A DNA stretch of 11,835 nt from Candidatus Aenigmatarchaeota archaeon. Its GTDB lineage: Archaea; Aenigmatarchaeota; Aenigmatarchaeia; QMZP01; QMZT01. The stretch lies in the NCBI GenBank assembly GCA_030634615.1, contig DAOWAL010000026.1:1-11835 (forward strand). Reading direction: 5' to 3'. How positions within the stretch are numbered: the first letter of the stretch is position 1; every line of letters begins with the position of its first letter. This document shows, piece after piece, positions 4,494 through 11,835 of the stretch. A program made the position numbers and the translations under genes. The notes under the pieces are model-generated. The model ran no database searches. It was not told the DNA's origin and saw nothing but the letters and a program-made list of their open reading frames with translations.

Positions 4494-5504
4494 GTGGTGT
4501 TTGTGAAAATATTGTCAAAGAATCTAAAAGAGCAGACGGTTAAACTTTTAGTCGAAACACCGGAAGACCTTTGGCACATAGAGCATGTGATTTTTCCTGG
4601 AAATCTTGTAAGGTCAAAAACCATGAGAAAAACATCGATTAAACGTGGCGGTGAATATGAGTATGGTGAAAAAAAACCAATGGTTTTGACAGTTCAAATT
4701 GAAAAGATCGAACTGAGAACTGATTCTGCAACACTTAGAATAACAGGATTAATTGTAGAAGGTCCTGAGAATGTTGAGAAGTCTTACCATTCAATGGAAT
4801 TTGAAATCGGTTCTGTTTTGACGATCAAAAAAGACAACTGGAAAAAGCATGAACTGGAAAGGCTTGAAAAAGCGAAGGTGAAAAAATCACTGCTTCTCGT
4901 GTGTGTTTTAGACAGAGAGGACGCTGATTTTGCAATACTCAGGGAATCAGGAATTGAAATGAAGGCAAGGATAACGAATCACGACAAAGAGAACATGGAA
5001 AATTATCACAAAAGAATAATATCATATCTTAATGGAAGCAACTTTGAAATAATTGTGATAGCTGGTCCTGGTTTTGAAAGAGAAAACCTTTCAAGATACA
5101 TAGAACAGAACGATAAGGCACTGGCCAAGAAAATAATAGTCGAACACTCCAGTGCAAACGGAATAAACGGTATACATGAAGTGATAAAGAAATCCGCAAA
5201 CAGGATTTTAAAAGAGACAAGAGTATCAAAAGAGTCTAACTACGTAAACGAACTCATGGCAAGAATGAAAAGCGGGGGACTTGCTGTGTACGGACCGAAG
5301 CAAACAGAAAACGCTGTTAACATGGGAGCTGTTGAAACCCTTTTCATTTCGCAGGAAAAGATAAATGATTACGAAAAACTCATGGAAGTTCAGGAAAAAA
5401 TGAGAGGAAGGGTAGTCATAATAGGAAATGACCATGAACTTGGGGAACAATTCCTGTACATAGGTGGCATAGGTGGCTATCTCAGGTTCAAGTTGGATTT
5501 TTAA
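4494..5504 (+). CDS. pelA: Pelota/Dom34 homologue, ribosome rescue factor
   Basis: aPelota is an eRF1 paralogue. With aEF1-alpha and ABCE1 it splits ribosomes stalled at mRNA ends or without a stop codon. The three expected domains are visible: the Sm-like N-terminal domain (about 1-125, with EDLWHIEHVIFPGNLV and a basic loop RKTSIKRGG), the central domain (about 130-245, IIVIAGPGFERENL, and HSSANGINGIHEVIKKS), and the C-terminal domain (about 250-336, GGLAVYGPKQTENAVNMGAVETLFIS). Like all Pelota proteins it lacks the GGQ loop of eRF1. At 336 residues it is of normal archaeal length. Possible starts are GTG at 4494, 4497 and 4503. I give 4494, but 4503 (VKILSKN) leaves a protein equally typical of the family, and no Shine-Dalgarno separates them. 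A 60-aa membrane protein follows on the same strand. Confidence 0.95.
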   Translation: MVFVKILSKNLKEQTVKLLVETPEDLWHIEHVIFPGNLVRSKTMRKTSIKRGGEYEYGEKKPMVLTVQIEKIELRTDSATLRITGLIVEGPENVEKSYHSMEFEIGSVLTIKKDNWKKHELERLEKAKVKKSLLLVCVLDREDADFAILRESGIEMKARITNHDKENMENYHKRIISYLNGSNFEIIVIAGPGFERENLSRYIEQNDKALAKKIIVEHSSANGINGIHEVIKKSANRILKETRVSKESNYVNELMARMKSGGLAVYGPKQTENAVNMGAVETLFISQEKINDYEKLMEVQEKMRGRVVIIGNDHELGEQFLYIGGIGGYLRFKLDF

Positions 5505-5526
5505 AATTTAGTATGAAAAAACCAAT

Positions 5527-5709
5527 ATGGAAACATTCGGAAAAATAATATTTGGTATGACAACTGGTTTAGCTATAACTTACACTGCTTACAAATTATT
5601 TGATAATTATCTTGACAGGAAAATAGGAAAAAAACGTGGAAAAGATTACATGTTTCCTTACACTCCTCCTAAAGGTTTTTTTGAAAAATTTTTAACAAGG
5701 GGTTATTAG
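5527..5709 (+). CDS. Small single-pass membrane protein, 60 aa
   Basis: The sequence has one hydrophobic segment at about 5-25 (IIFGMTTGLAITYTAY), a basic middle (DRKIGKKRGKDY), and an aromatic, Pro-containing tail (FPYTPPKGFFEKF). By the positive-inside rule the C-terminus would be cytoplasmic. I do not recognise a family. It begins 22 bp after the Pelota stop and is presumably co-transcribed. No Shine-Dalgarno precedes ATG 5527, and a competing ATG at 5513 opens an 11-codon frame only. Its TAG overlaps the stop of the convergent surface-protein gene by 3 bp. The existence of the protein is likely but not certain. Confidence 0.6.
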   Translation: METFGKIIFGMTTGLAITYTAYKLFDNYLDRKIGKKRGKDYMFPYTPPKGFFEKFLTRGY

Positions 5710-8700
5710 TTTTCGATTCTTACAAATTTCAGATAAATAACAACAGCAAGCAGTGCGAAAACAACTAATCCCAACCAATTCAAAGATGGGAAGTCAGCAG
5801 GCATTCCTATAAGAATTTCTATTTCATCGGTATCCGGTGCAAGCGTTGGATTTGCTAATGTCGAGTTCCCTACTATTACGATTGAAAAGTCTTTTGACCG
5901 AGGAATAATCCTCACGTATATTATTGTTTCTTCCATTGGGCTCAATGGAACATTTAAGTATTGTGAATTCGTCTCAACAAATTTTGCTAATTCGTTAGTG
6001 AGCGTCAGGCCAACTACATCAAAACTGGACTGTATATTTCTCACTTCAACAGCAATTATATCACTTGAACCGATTATTGATGTAAGTGTATCTTTTATCA
6101 GGAAGTTGCACAAGTAATGATGATAAACAGTATAGTAAAAATAGTTGTAAGGAGCAGTCGGTGGAAGATACTCTTTCATGTCTGTATCGCTTGCGTTTTC
6201 TGCGTAAAGAAGATAACTCACCTCTGTCCTGTCTTCCTGCTCTGTGACATATGTTACTATAGATGAATTGCATTCTCTCGTGTTTGTGCATGTTGTACAA
6301 TTCCATTCATCTACATTGGTCGGTGGTGATACACCAAGAACATGCTCATAGTGACATACCTTCATATTAAGGTTGTCAAGCACATCTTCAAGTGCGGAAA
6401 GGCTAATTACAATTGTCCTGTTCGTTGCGACCTTCCCGCCATTTCTAACTAATCCATTTGTTTGATTATCAGATACGGTAAATGATATGAGTTTTGGTAT
6501 GTATATGCTGATATTTGTATCCCAAATTGTTTTATCGTCCTCTACATTTCCTGCGTTGTCAGTTGCTTTTGACTTAAACCAGAAACCGTAACCGTCAAGG
6601 TCTTCTATTCCTGTCTCTACCTGAGCATTGAATTCGTATGGAGGAGCTTGGTCAGAACATGATGAGAAAAGATTTATCTCGCCAGAGCATTCCACATCGC
6701 CGGGAACAAACCCTTCCTTGCAGTATTCGTAGATAATTTGATAGCAGTCTATACCGCTATGACCGTAGTCGTTACCTGACCATGTTAAGTTGAAAAATGT
6801 CGCCATTACTACACTCTCTCTTGCAGGTTCATCGATATTTGATATAGGTTTCAAGTGATCTATTCCTATGTCAACATATTCTGTCCCTGAATTGTTCATG
6901 CTGTCGTTTGCCCATACAGTTATTGTGTAATTCCCTGACGAAACGGAATTCACGTCAAAAGGCAAAATTGAAGTATAATCAAGACCGGCAAAAACCATTT
7001 TTTGCCATGCACCAGTATCAGGTAAATTCTCCCACCTATACATAACAGTGTCAACAATGAGATTATCGGTAACACCAGCTGTAATGTAAAAATCGTCACT
7101 GTACCATCTAGGTATCGGATTTGTTATGGCTATCTGCGGAGGTTCTCTGTCTATCATTATGTTATCAACAGAAACCTGAGCATAGTTTCCGACTATATCA
7201 ACTGCAAAAACATTTATTGAATATATACCATCTGAAACAAGTGAAACATCGAAAGTTGACACATACTCAGAAGTTCCACTTGACATGACTACCCAGTCAC
7301 CAGTATCCGTGTCATTTTCCCATTGATATCTGACAACTGATATGTCAGACCATGTATCTAGAACTGTGACATTTACAGTGAAATCATTGTTGTAAATATC
7401 GTTTTGAGCAGGATCGTTTATGTATATCGAAGGGGGTGTTACGTCAACAATGAATTGATGGACTGTGCTGTCATCTTTGAGCTGCCACCCACCATTTACT
7501 ACAAAATCGCTCCAAAGCTGGCAATAAGAAACGTTCCACACACCTTCAGGGTCTGTTGCTTGTATAGTGTACTGGAAACTTGCTGAACCTGACCCCCAGT
7601 TGTCGAAATAAATTGCACCATTACCGTTTGCCTTTACAATTTCACATTCTGCAAGTATTGAGAATGTCAAAGGTGATGCACTTATTCCACCCAAATCCAA
7701 CTGTATTGCGTCATCAACAGCATATGAATCACTAGGGTAAGTATAAGAAGTCCAGTCACCTGTTATAGCAGTCGATGTACCCCCTGCTGTACAAGAAGAT
7801 ATGCTATCAGGTGAACATATTCTCTGGTAACCACAATTGTATGATCCAGTCCTTCCGCAAACTGAATTATCCCATATTCTTACATTGCCACTTTCAGGAG
7901 CAGGGACATTACAATCCATTATACAACCACCTTCAGTATAACAATTACCGTTGTTGGCATCACATATCCCATTAGTATACAAACATGCTTGACCACATAC
8001 CCTGCCCTGGCACGCATTTGTTTCTAAATGGAAAACATTGCTTATTTTGGTTGCTTCTGTAAGTCCTGCCGTGTTATCAGAATAATAACATACTCTTTTA
8101 TCACATGATTGACCAAAAGGACAAGTAACCTCCCCAACTACAGGAGATGTTCCAGGCCCTGTTGTAAATCCTGTTGTTCCGCAGTTGTCAGTACTATCTA
8201 TTATCTTATAATATGTTGTATCACAGCCAGGTCCTTCCGGGTCAGCGCATGTCAGTGTGAATGAAGTCACATTATTTCCAACTATGTTAGCCTCATTTGG
8301 ATTTATTGTTGTTGTAGGAGGGGCTCCATATGCCCATTGTCCATTCTCACATTTTACACCAGCTATACTTGGGTGGTTAACACCATTATTACGACAAAGA
8401 CTCAACCATACACAATCGCTGTCCTGATTACAACATGCATCGTCATTTGGATCTGAACTGCATGCCGAACCTGAACATTCTCTTGTTCTTATGTATTCAC
8501 CACCGTCATCTCCACAACAGTTGCCGTATGGTTCATCACCGCCCAAGTTCCATTTACCGGAACCTATACATGCCCGACATGTATTGAGGATTGTATCAGG
8601 ATCGTAATTTGTGGATCCACAAGATTCCCTTCCTGGACATGCATCGTTAGAATCAAAAGCGTAAACTTCCCTGTACACACAATTAGCACCGCCAGGGCAT

Positions 8701-9962
8701 GCACTTTGACTGATGCAGCCTTCACTAAGACCACCACCAGTTCCAGCTGATGTCGTGAAAATATCGTTGGCACAACCTGCACCATTACCATGTGTACAAA
8801 CACCGGGTGTAGTAACAGTGTTATCATTTCCTATGTTTCCAGTGGCAAGATTTTCAAAATTGCCACAATTGTATGGTTTCGAAGAACATGATTCATCATC
8901 TGCGTAATATTCTGTAAGGGAAGTTGTTGTTGTGCACCTGTCTCTATATGATGCCCCAGAGTAACACGTACTTATAAGACATTCTGTGTAATCATGACAA
9001 ACACCTACTATTGAAGGATTGTCACCACCATCATCATTATCATATGAATCCTTTGTCATACAGTTCTCAGAACTTACAACAGTATGAGTACATGTACAAC
9101 TTGAAGTTGTCTGACAATAATAATTTCTGTTTTCCAAAATTTCACCAATAGCACTACAATAATTGCCATCAGAACCACAGTTAGCATTAGAAGCACAATT
9201 TGCTCCACAAACATTATAAACACAGTATGCTGCACCTTCATCAAAACATTCACAATCGTTCGAGCATCCACGCGGCTGAACTCTACCGGGATTGCCCAAA
9301 CACCGTGAACCGCAATCGTTATCTGAATCACAATCAGCTAATGTAGAGCATGTCGAAGTACACGAACCACCACTGCATGTATAGGGGTAACAATCAGTTC
9401 CCCGTGTACAAGATATACCACCATCATCACATGTAGCTTCATAACGTCCGGATATACATTCATCATCACAATCATTATATACAGACCACGTTGTCGCCTG
9501 CAAATGATCCAGCATCTGACAAAAACCAGGTGAACCAACACATTCTGCTAATTTTCTGTATATAGTATGAGGATCATCGTATGCACCAGGCATATTATCA
9601 GAGCTACCGCACCAATAATCAGGTGAATCAAAAGCTGAATTACAATCATAATCGTCAGACACGCAGCTACCACTGCTAGGATAATATTCACGCAGCCTAT
9701 TAGAATCGATACAATAGTCGGTATTTTCAATAGAAAAAGGACTTTCTACACACTCGAAAATGTCGCCAGTATTTTCACATATCTCTTCAACTATTGTACA
9801 AACACCGGGATTTTCTCCATCATCACCAGAATCAGTATCATAAGATCTGGAAGAGCAATCATCTGGACCTTCACATGGACCAAGGGCATCGATAATTACT
9901 GCTGTGATGACAAATGAAAATAATACTACAATAGATAAAACCAAGAACTGTTTGCTGTTCAT
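5706..9962 (-). CDS. Giant Cys-rich surface protein with Ig-like domains and C-terminal membrane anchor, 1418 aa
   Basis: Residues 7-25 form a signal peptide or signal anchor, and residues 1393-1413 form a single hydrophobic segment (WLGLVVFALLAVVIYL) followed by a short basic tail, so nearly the whole chain should be extracellular. By eye there are about 86 cysteines, some 75 of them in residues 30-725. There, diverged modules recur: G-V-C, two or three further Cys, then an E-Y-Y or V-Y-A element, C, and Y-x-C or a related C (about 36-119, 300-366, and a weaker one at 385-460). Residues 840-1030 hold two tandem Ig-like or cadherin-like repeats (PPSIYINDP and PPQIAITNP starts, each with YRWEN or YQWEN and D-TG-W). 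A third beta domain with a Cys pair group follows at 1040-1150. Many N-x-S/T sequons suggest glycosylation. It resembles large Cys-rich DPANN surface proteins; an adhesin or cell-contact role is inference. A TATA-like stretch near 9985-10000 would give a leaderless mRNA. There is no Shine-Dalgarno. Confidence 0.9.
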   Translation of the reverse strand: MNSKQFLVLSIVVLFSFVITAVIIDALGPCEGPDDCSSRSYDTDSGDDGENPGVCTIVEEICENTGDIFECVESPFSIENTDYCIDSNRLREYYPSSGSCVSDDYDCNSAFDSPDYWCGSSDNMPGAYDDPHTIYRKLAECVGSPGFCQMLDHLQATTWSVYNDCDDECISGRYEATCDDGGISCTRGTDCYPYTCSGGSCTSTCSTLADCDSDNDCGSRCLGNPGRVQPRGCSNDCECFDEGAAYCVYNVCGANCASNANCGSDGNYCSAIGEILENRNYYCQTTSSCTCTHTVVSSENCMTKDSYDNDDGGDNPSIVGVCHDYTECLISTCYSGASYRDRCTTTTSLTEYYADDESCSSKPYNCGNFENLATGNIGNDNTVTTPGVCTHGNGAGCANDIFTTSAGTGGGLSEGCISQSACPGGANCVYREVYAFDSNDACPGRESCGSTNYDPDTILNTCRACIGSGKWNLGGDEPYGNCCGDDGGEYIRTRECSGSACSSDPNDDACCNQDSDCVWLSLCRNNGVNHPSIAGVKCENGQWAYGAPPTTTINPNEANIVGNNVTSFTLTCADPEGPGCDTTYYKIIDSTDNCGTTGFTTGPGTSPVVGEVTCPFGQSCDKRVCYYSDNTAGLTEATKISNVFHLETNACQGRVCGQACLYTNGICDANNGNCYTEGGCIMDCNVPAPESGNVRIWDNSVCGRTGSYNCGYQRICSPDSISSCTAGGTSTAITGDWTSYTYPSDSYAVDDAIQLDLGGISASPLTFSILAECEIVKANGNGAIYFDNWGSGSASFQYTIQATDPEGVWNVSYCQLWSDFVVNGGWQLKDDSTVHQFIVDVTPPSIYINDPAQNDIYNNDFTVNVTVLDTWSDISVVRYQWENDTDTGDWVVMSSGTSEYVSTFDVSLVSDGIYSINVFAVDIVGNYAQVSVDNIMIDREPPQIAITNPIPRWYSDDFYITAGVTDNLIVDTVMYRWENLPDTGAWQKMVFAGLDYTSILPFDVNSVSSGNYTITVWANDSMNNSGTEYVDIGIDHLKPISNIDEPARESVVMATFFNLTWSGNDYGHSGIDCYQIIYEYCKEGFVPGDVECSGEINLFSSCSDQAPPYEFNAQVETGIEDLDGYGFWFKSKATDNAGNVEDDKTIWDTNISIYIPKLISFTVSDNQTNGLVRNGGKVATNRTIVISLSALEDVLDNLNMKVCHYEHVLGVSPPTNVDEWNCTTCTNTRECNSSIVTYVTEQEDRTEVSYLLYAENASDTDMKEYLPPTAPYNYFYYTVYHHYLCNFLIKDTLTSIIGSSDIIAVEVRNIQSSFDVVGLTLTNELAKFVETNSQYLNVPLSPMEETIIYVRIIPRSKDFSIVIVGNSTLANPTLAPDTDEIEILIGMPADFPSLNWLGLVVFALLAVVIYLKFVRIEN
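7110..7440 (-). repeat. Tandem Ig-like repeats inside the surface protein
   Basis: This approximate region covers the first Ig-like unit and the start of the second. The two units share PP-x-I-x-I-x-[ND]-P, a [YQ]-[RQ]-WEN strand, an [ND]-x-x-DTG-x-W turn, an FDV-x-x-[VL]-S-[DS]-G-[IN]-Y element and an A-x-D-x-x-N loop, so they arose by duplication. The second unit extends to about 6850. Confidence 0.6.
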
Positions 9963-9982
9963 TAATTATAATATTAATTGAG

Positions 9983-10594
9983 TTACTTATTAATTATTTT
10001 TCGACTCTGCTTTCTCTCTTTCTTTGACCATTCAACTATTAGTGCATGGAACTCTTTGTAGATTTTAATGTCCTTTGGGATACTGTTTTCAAAATGTTTT
10101 CTAAGGGTTTCATAATCTTCTGGTATCCCTACACCAAACGCTTTCACAATTCTTTTTGTGTACGCGTCTATTACAAAAAACGGCCTGTTGCAGGCATATA
10201 GGAGAATTGAATCAGCAGTCTCCGGACCAATCCCCTTTGTCTCAAGGAGCACTTCTCTTGTTATGTTTTTTTTGAATTCACTGAAATTTTTAAATCTATG
10301 TATTAGTTTTGCCAGGATTTTTAATCGCTCGGCTTTTTGCTTGTAAAAACCCGATGGTCTTATTATCTGCTCAAGCAGTTCTGTCTTTATGTTTAGTGTT
10401 TTTTGAGGTGTATCTATTCTGTTTTCCTTCAGATTGTCAAGAGCTTTTTCAACGTTTTTCCAGTTCGTGTTTTGCGTGAGTATTGCACCTGCGCATATTT
10501 CCCATTCAATGGGACTGAAATTCCTGGAAGCCGGCCACCATTCCTGGCTGCCTATATTGTTCAGCAATTCTTTGTACAGTGCCATTAGTTCCAT
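9983..10594 (-). CDS. Endonuclease III superfamily DNA glycosylase (MagIII/COG2231-like), no Fe-S cluster
   Basis: The HhH-GPD fold is clear: AILTQNTNWKNVEKAL at 37-52, the helix-hairpin-helix TKGIGPETADSILLYA at 119-134, and catalytic D143 in FVIDAYTKR. Such enzymes flip out and excise damaged bases in base-excision repair. The position of endonuclease III Lys120 (18 residues before the Asp) is E125, so an Endo III-type beta-lyase lysine is missing and a monofunctional glycosylase is expected. As I recall, MagIII of Helicobacter has Glu132 and Asp150 with the same spacing and excises 3-methyladenine. The four-Cys Fe-S loop at the C-terminus is absent: the chain ends EFHALIVEWSKKERKQSRKIINK-like, and its only cysteines are C34 and C135. 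The start may be M1 or M4. The gene precedes the surface protein on the same strand and is divergent from the HAD gene. Confidence 0.88.
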   Translation of the reverse strand: MELMALYKELLNNIGSQEWWPASRNFSPIEWEICAGAILTQNTNWKNVEKALDNLKENRIDTPQKTLNIKTELLEQIIRPSGFYKQKAERLKILAKLIHRFKNFSEFKKNITREVLLETKGIGPETADSILLYACNRPFFVIDAYTKRIVKAFGVGIPEDYETLRKHFENSIPKDIKIYKEFHALIVEWSKKERKQSRKIINK

Positions 10595-10631
10595 GGAAAT
10601 ATTTTAATAAGTTGGAAATAAAACTTATGGC
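10595..10631. promoter_or_regulatory. 37-bp divergent promoter
   Basis: Only 37 bp separate two divergent start codons. ATATTTTAA (10598-10606) is about 29 bp before ATG 10632 for the plus strand, and AAGTTTTATTT (read on the minus strand, about 10614-10624) is about 25 bp from ATG 10594. Both mRNAs would be leaderless, and polymerases starting on the two strands would occlude each other. Confidence 0.45.
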
Positions 10632-11378
10632 ATGAAAGTTGAAGGTATTGGTTTTGATTACGGAAATACGCTTGTATTAGACCCGTTTGAAAGGGTAGTT
10701 GAACTCAAAGCGTTTGAATTTGTCAGAATAATGGAAAGGAACAAGTATGAGGTATCGAAAAAGCGATTACTTGACGCATGGAAGAAAATAAACGAAACAA
10801 TGAATTATAAATTCTGTTCTCATTTTGCACAGGAAGTTCCGCTGATAGAAACTGTTCTCGAAAAAATAGGTGTACATAAAAGGGACCGGTCAAAAATAGC
10901 ACAACAGCTTCTTGTGGCATACAGAGCAGGCCTTAAGCAGGAACTCAAAAACGACAAGAAAATAGACAAAACAAAGGAAGTTTTAAGTGAACTGAAGAAC
11001 AAGGGAAAGAGGCTTATTGTAATGTCAAACGAAAGAGTGGACACACTTAAAATGCAGCTTTCATGGACAGGTCTTGACAGATTCTTTGAAAAGGTTGTAA
11101 CATCAGAAGGACTTGGTCTGGAAAAACCGGATAAAAGAATATTCCGTCATCTAGCAAACACGTTTGGATTATCAGACGAGAATATATTATATGTTGGCGA
11201 TGACCCAGAAAGGGATATAAAACCATCAAAAGATATGGGAATGAAAGCTGTACTAGTTAAACATTCTTCTGAAATGAGTGTAAAAGGTTGGAGAGATTAC
11301 GACTTCAAACTTTCAGAAAATCAAAAACCGGATTTTGTAATAAGCGATCTCAAAGAATTGATTAGCATCGTTGAATGA
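10632..11378 (+). CDS. HAD-superfamily hydrolase, 248 aa
   Basis: The HAD motifs are in order. Motif I is FD9-Y-G11-N-T-L, motif II is VMS132-N, motif III is K165 in LEKPDKRIF, and motif IV is GD190-D191-PERDI. A helical cap (about 20-105) lies between motif I and II, as in subfamily I phosphatases and dehalogenase-like enzymes. The nucleophile is D9. The usual acid/base aspartate two residues later is glycine (D-x-G). This is seen in some HAD groups (FDWGNTL-like) and may mean a slower phosphatase, a different acid/base, or a phosphotransfer or non-phosphate substrate. It is cytoplasmic and the substrate is unknown. ATG 10632 fits a leaderless mRNA, and ATG 10627 opens only two codons. Its stop is 1 bp from the convergent TrkH gene. 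Confidence 0.9.
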   Translation: MKVEGIGFDYGNTLVLDPFERVVELKAFEFVRIMERNKYEVSKKRLLDAWKKINETMNYKFCSHFAQEVPLIETVLEKIGVHKRDRSKIAQQLLVAYRAGLKQELKNDKKIDKTKEVLSELKNKGKRLIVMSNERVDTLKMQLSWTGLDRFFEKVVTSEGLGLEKPDKRIFRHLANTFGLSDENILYVGDDPERDIKPSKDMGMKAVLVKHSSEMSVKGWRDYDFKLSENQKPDFVISDLKELISIVE

Positions 11379-11379
11379 T

Positions 11380-11835
11380 TTATTTCTTCTTGATTGTTGA
11401 AAAGAATGCAAAGACTAGAACAAAGAACGGTAATATTTCAAGTCTTCCAAGAAGCATGTCAACCATTAATGTTATTTTCCCGATAGGATTCATTGCAGCG
11501 ATATCAATGGTTGTGAGTCCAACTGTTCCTTCAGCAGAAGCTGAAACAAAGAATGAATCAATTGGAGCATATCCAAGGAAACTCAGTATTATTGTCGAGA
11601 GTATGAGTATTACAATGTATATGAATGAAAACAGCGAAATTATGCTCATCTCTTCAGTGTTCACAACTTTACCACGGAACTTAAACGGTATTATGGCAGA
11701 TGCAGGATATGAAATCTTTTTACTGACCCAGACCATTGCTTTTCCAAGTATTCCGACACGTACGAGTTTTAATCCACCGGCAGTGGAACCGGCGGCACCG
11801 CCTATTACCATGAGTATTATTATCAAAAATTTCGA
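11380..11835 (-). CDS. trkH: TrkH/KtrB-type cation transporter, C-terminal part (partial)
   Basis: The frame is open to the right window edge, so only the last 151 residues are seen. TrkH-type proteins are K+ or Na+ channels with four pore-loop repeats, regulated by a cytoplasmic TrkA/KtrA subunit. GGAAGSTAGGLKLVR near the right edge is the third pore loop with its filter and the basic residues after it. A hydrophobic segment (ISLFSFIYIVILILSTIIL) follows, then the fourth pore loop SAEGTVGLTTID, and a last helix with GRLEILPFFVLVFAF as in other TrkH C-termini. The chain ends in a Lys-rich tail. Its upstream part and any trkA partner lie outside the window. It is convergent with the HAD gene. 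Confidence 0.93.
   Translation of the reverse strand, partial: SKFLIIILMVIGGAAGSTAGGLKLVRVGILGKAMVWVSKKISYPASAIIPFKFRGKVVNTEEMSIISLFSFIYIVILILSTIILSFLGYAPIDSFFVSASAEGTVGLTTIDIAAMNPIGKITLMVDMLLGRLEILPFFVLVFAFFSTIKKK

Noticed and set aside
5513..5548. ATG 5513 as start of the small membrane protein
   Set aside because: This frame stops after 11 codons; the 60-aa protein is in another frame starting at 5527.
6061..9730. Several 60-87 codon frames on both strands inside the surface-protein gene
   Set aside because: They are frame shadows of a repetitive, low-complexity gene with strong Cys/Gly/Asp codon bias, and they lack start signals.
8400..9900. CRISPR-like periodic repeats
   Set aside because: The repetition is at protein level, diverged and coding; no identical 20-40 bp repeats with even spacers exist.
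9963..10000. AT-rich near-palindrome upstream of the surface-protein gene as a replication origin
   Set aside because: It is under 40 bp, lacks origin recognition boxes or a nearby cdc6/orc gene, and is explained by a promoter.
11380..11826. TTG 11826 as start of a short TrkH-like protein
   Set aside because: The frame continues open to the window edge and TrkH family sequence is already in progress there, so the gene is cut by the window and not a truncated protein.

Overview
The window looks archaeal. It carries aPelota (Dom34), an archaeal MBF1 with zinc ribbon plus HTH, a UPF0047/YjbQ protein, a tRNA-His with an encoded G-1, TATA-like boxes about 25-30 bp before start codons (many mRNAs would be leaderless), and GGTGA/GGAGG Shine-Dalgarno sites. 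It is AT-rich and very compact: intergenic gaps are mostly under 75 bp and several convergent genes abut or overlap. A very large Cys-rich, membrane-anchored surface protein with diverged repeats resembles the surface proteins common in DPANN archaea (Woesearchaeota, Pacearchaeota and relatives). That placement is an inference from style, not a marker-gene result.

Layout. 1-1470 (minus) is one apparent transcription unit: TATA box, an 11-codon leader ORF, an AbrB/SpoVT-type DNA-binding protein, tRNA-His(GTG) lying inside the open AbrB frame, a hairpin, a strong Shine-Dalgarno with a 17-codon leader ORF, then a radical SAM gene cut by the left window edge. The radical SAM gene has no stop in the window and covers all of 1-1066. 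1495-2396 (minus) holds an 82-aa acidic orphan and a calcineurin-like phosphoesterase. 2478-2894 (plus) is a YjbQ-family gene, convergent with a two-gene minus operon (a membrane-anchored protein with three beta-rich repeats, then MBF1). A compact divergent promoter around the palindrome GATTTAAATC separates that operon from the Pelota gene at 4494-5504 (plus), which is followed by a 60-aa single-TM protein. 5706-9962 (minus) is the 1418-aa Cys-rich surface protein. Upstream of it on the same strand is an endonuclease III/MagIII-like DNA glycosylase without an Fe-S cluster motif. A 37-bp divergent promoter then leads to a HAD-family hydrolase (plus), which is convergent with the C-terminal part of a TrkH-type cation transporter cut by the right edge.

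How the genes work together. Most are unrelated housekeeping genes (mRNA surveillance, transcription coactivation, DNA repair, ion transport). The part that hangs together and is most unusual is 1026-1470. There a tRNA gene shares DNA with a transcription-factor ORF. Two short leader ORFs with matching codons (G-[GD]-S-V-H) each precede a longer ORF in the +1 frame. The first leader ends with two His codons plus Ala, just upstream of a tRNA-His gene.

No CRISPR array, insertion sequence, transposase, integrase or rRNA was seen. No gene-free stretch exceeds 300 bases.
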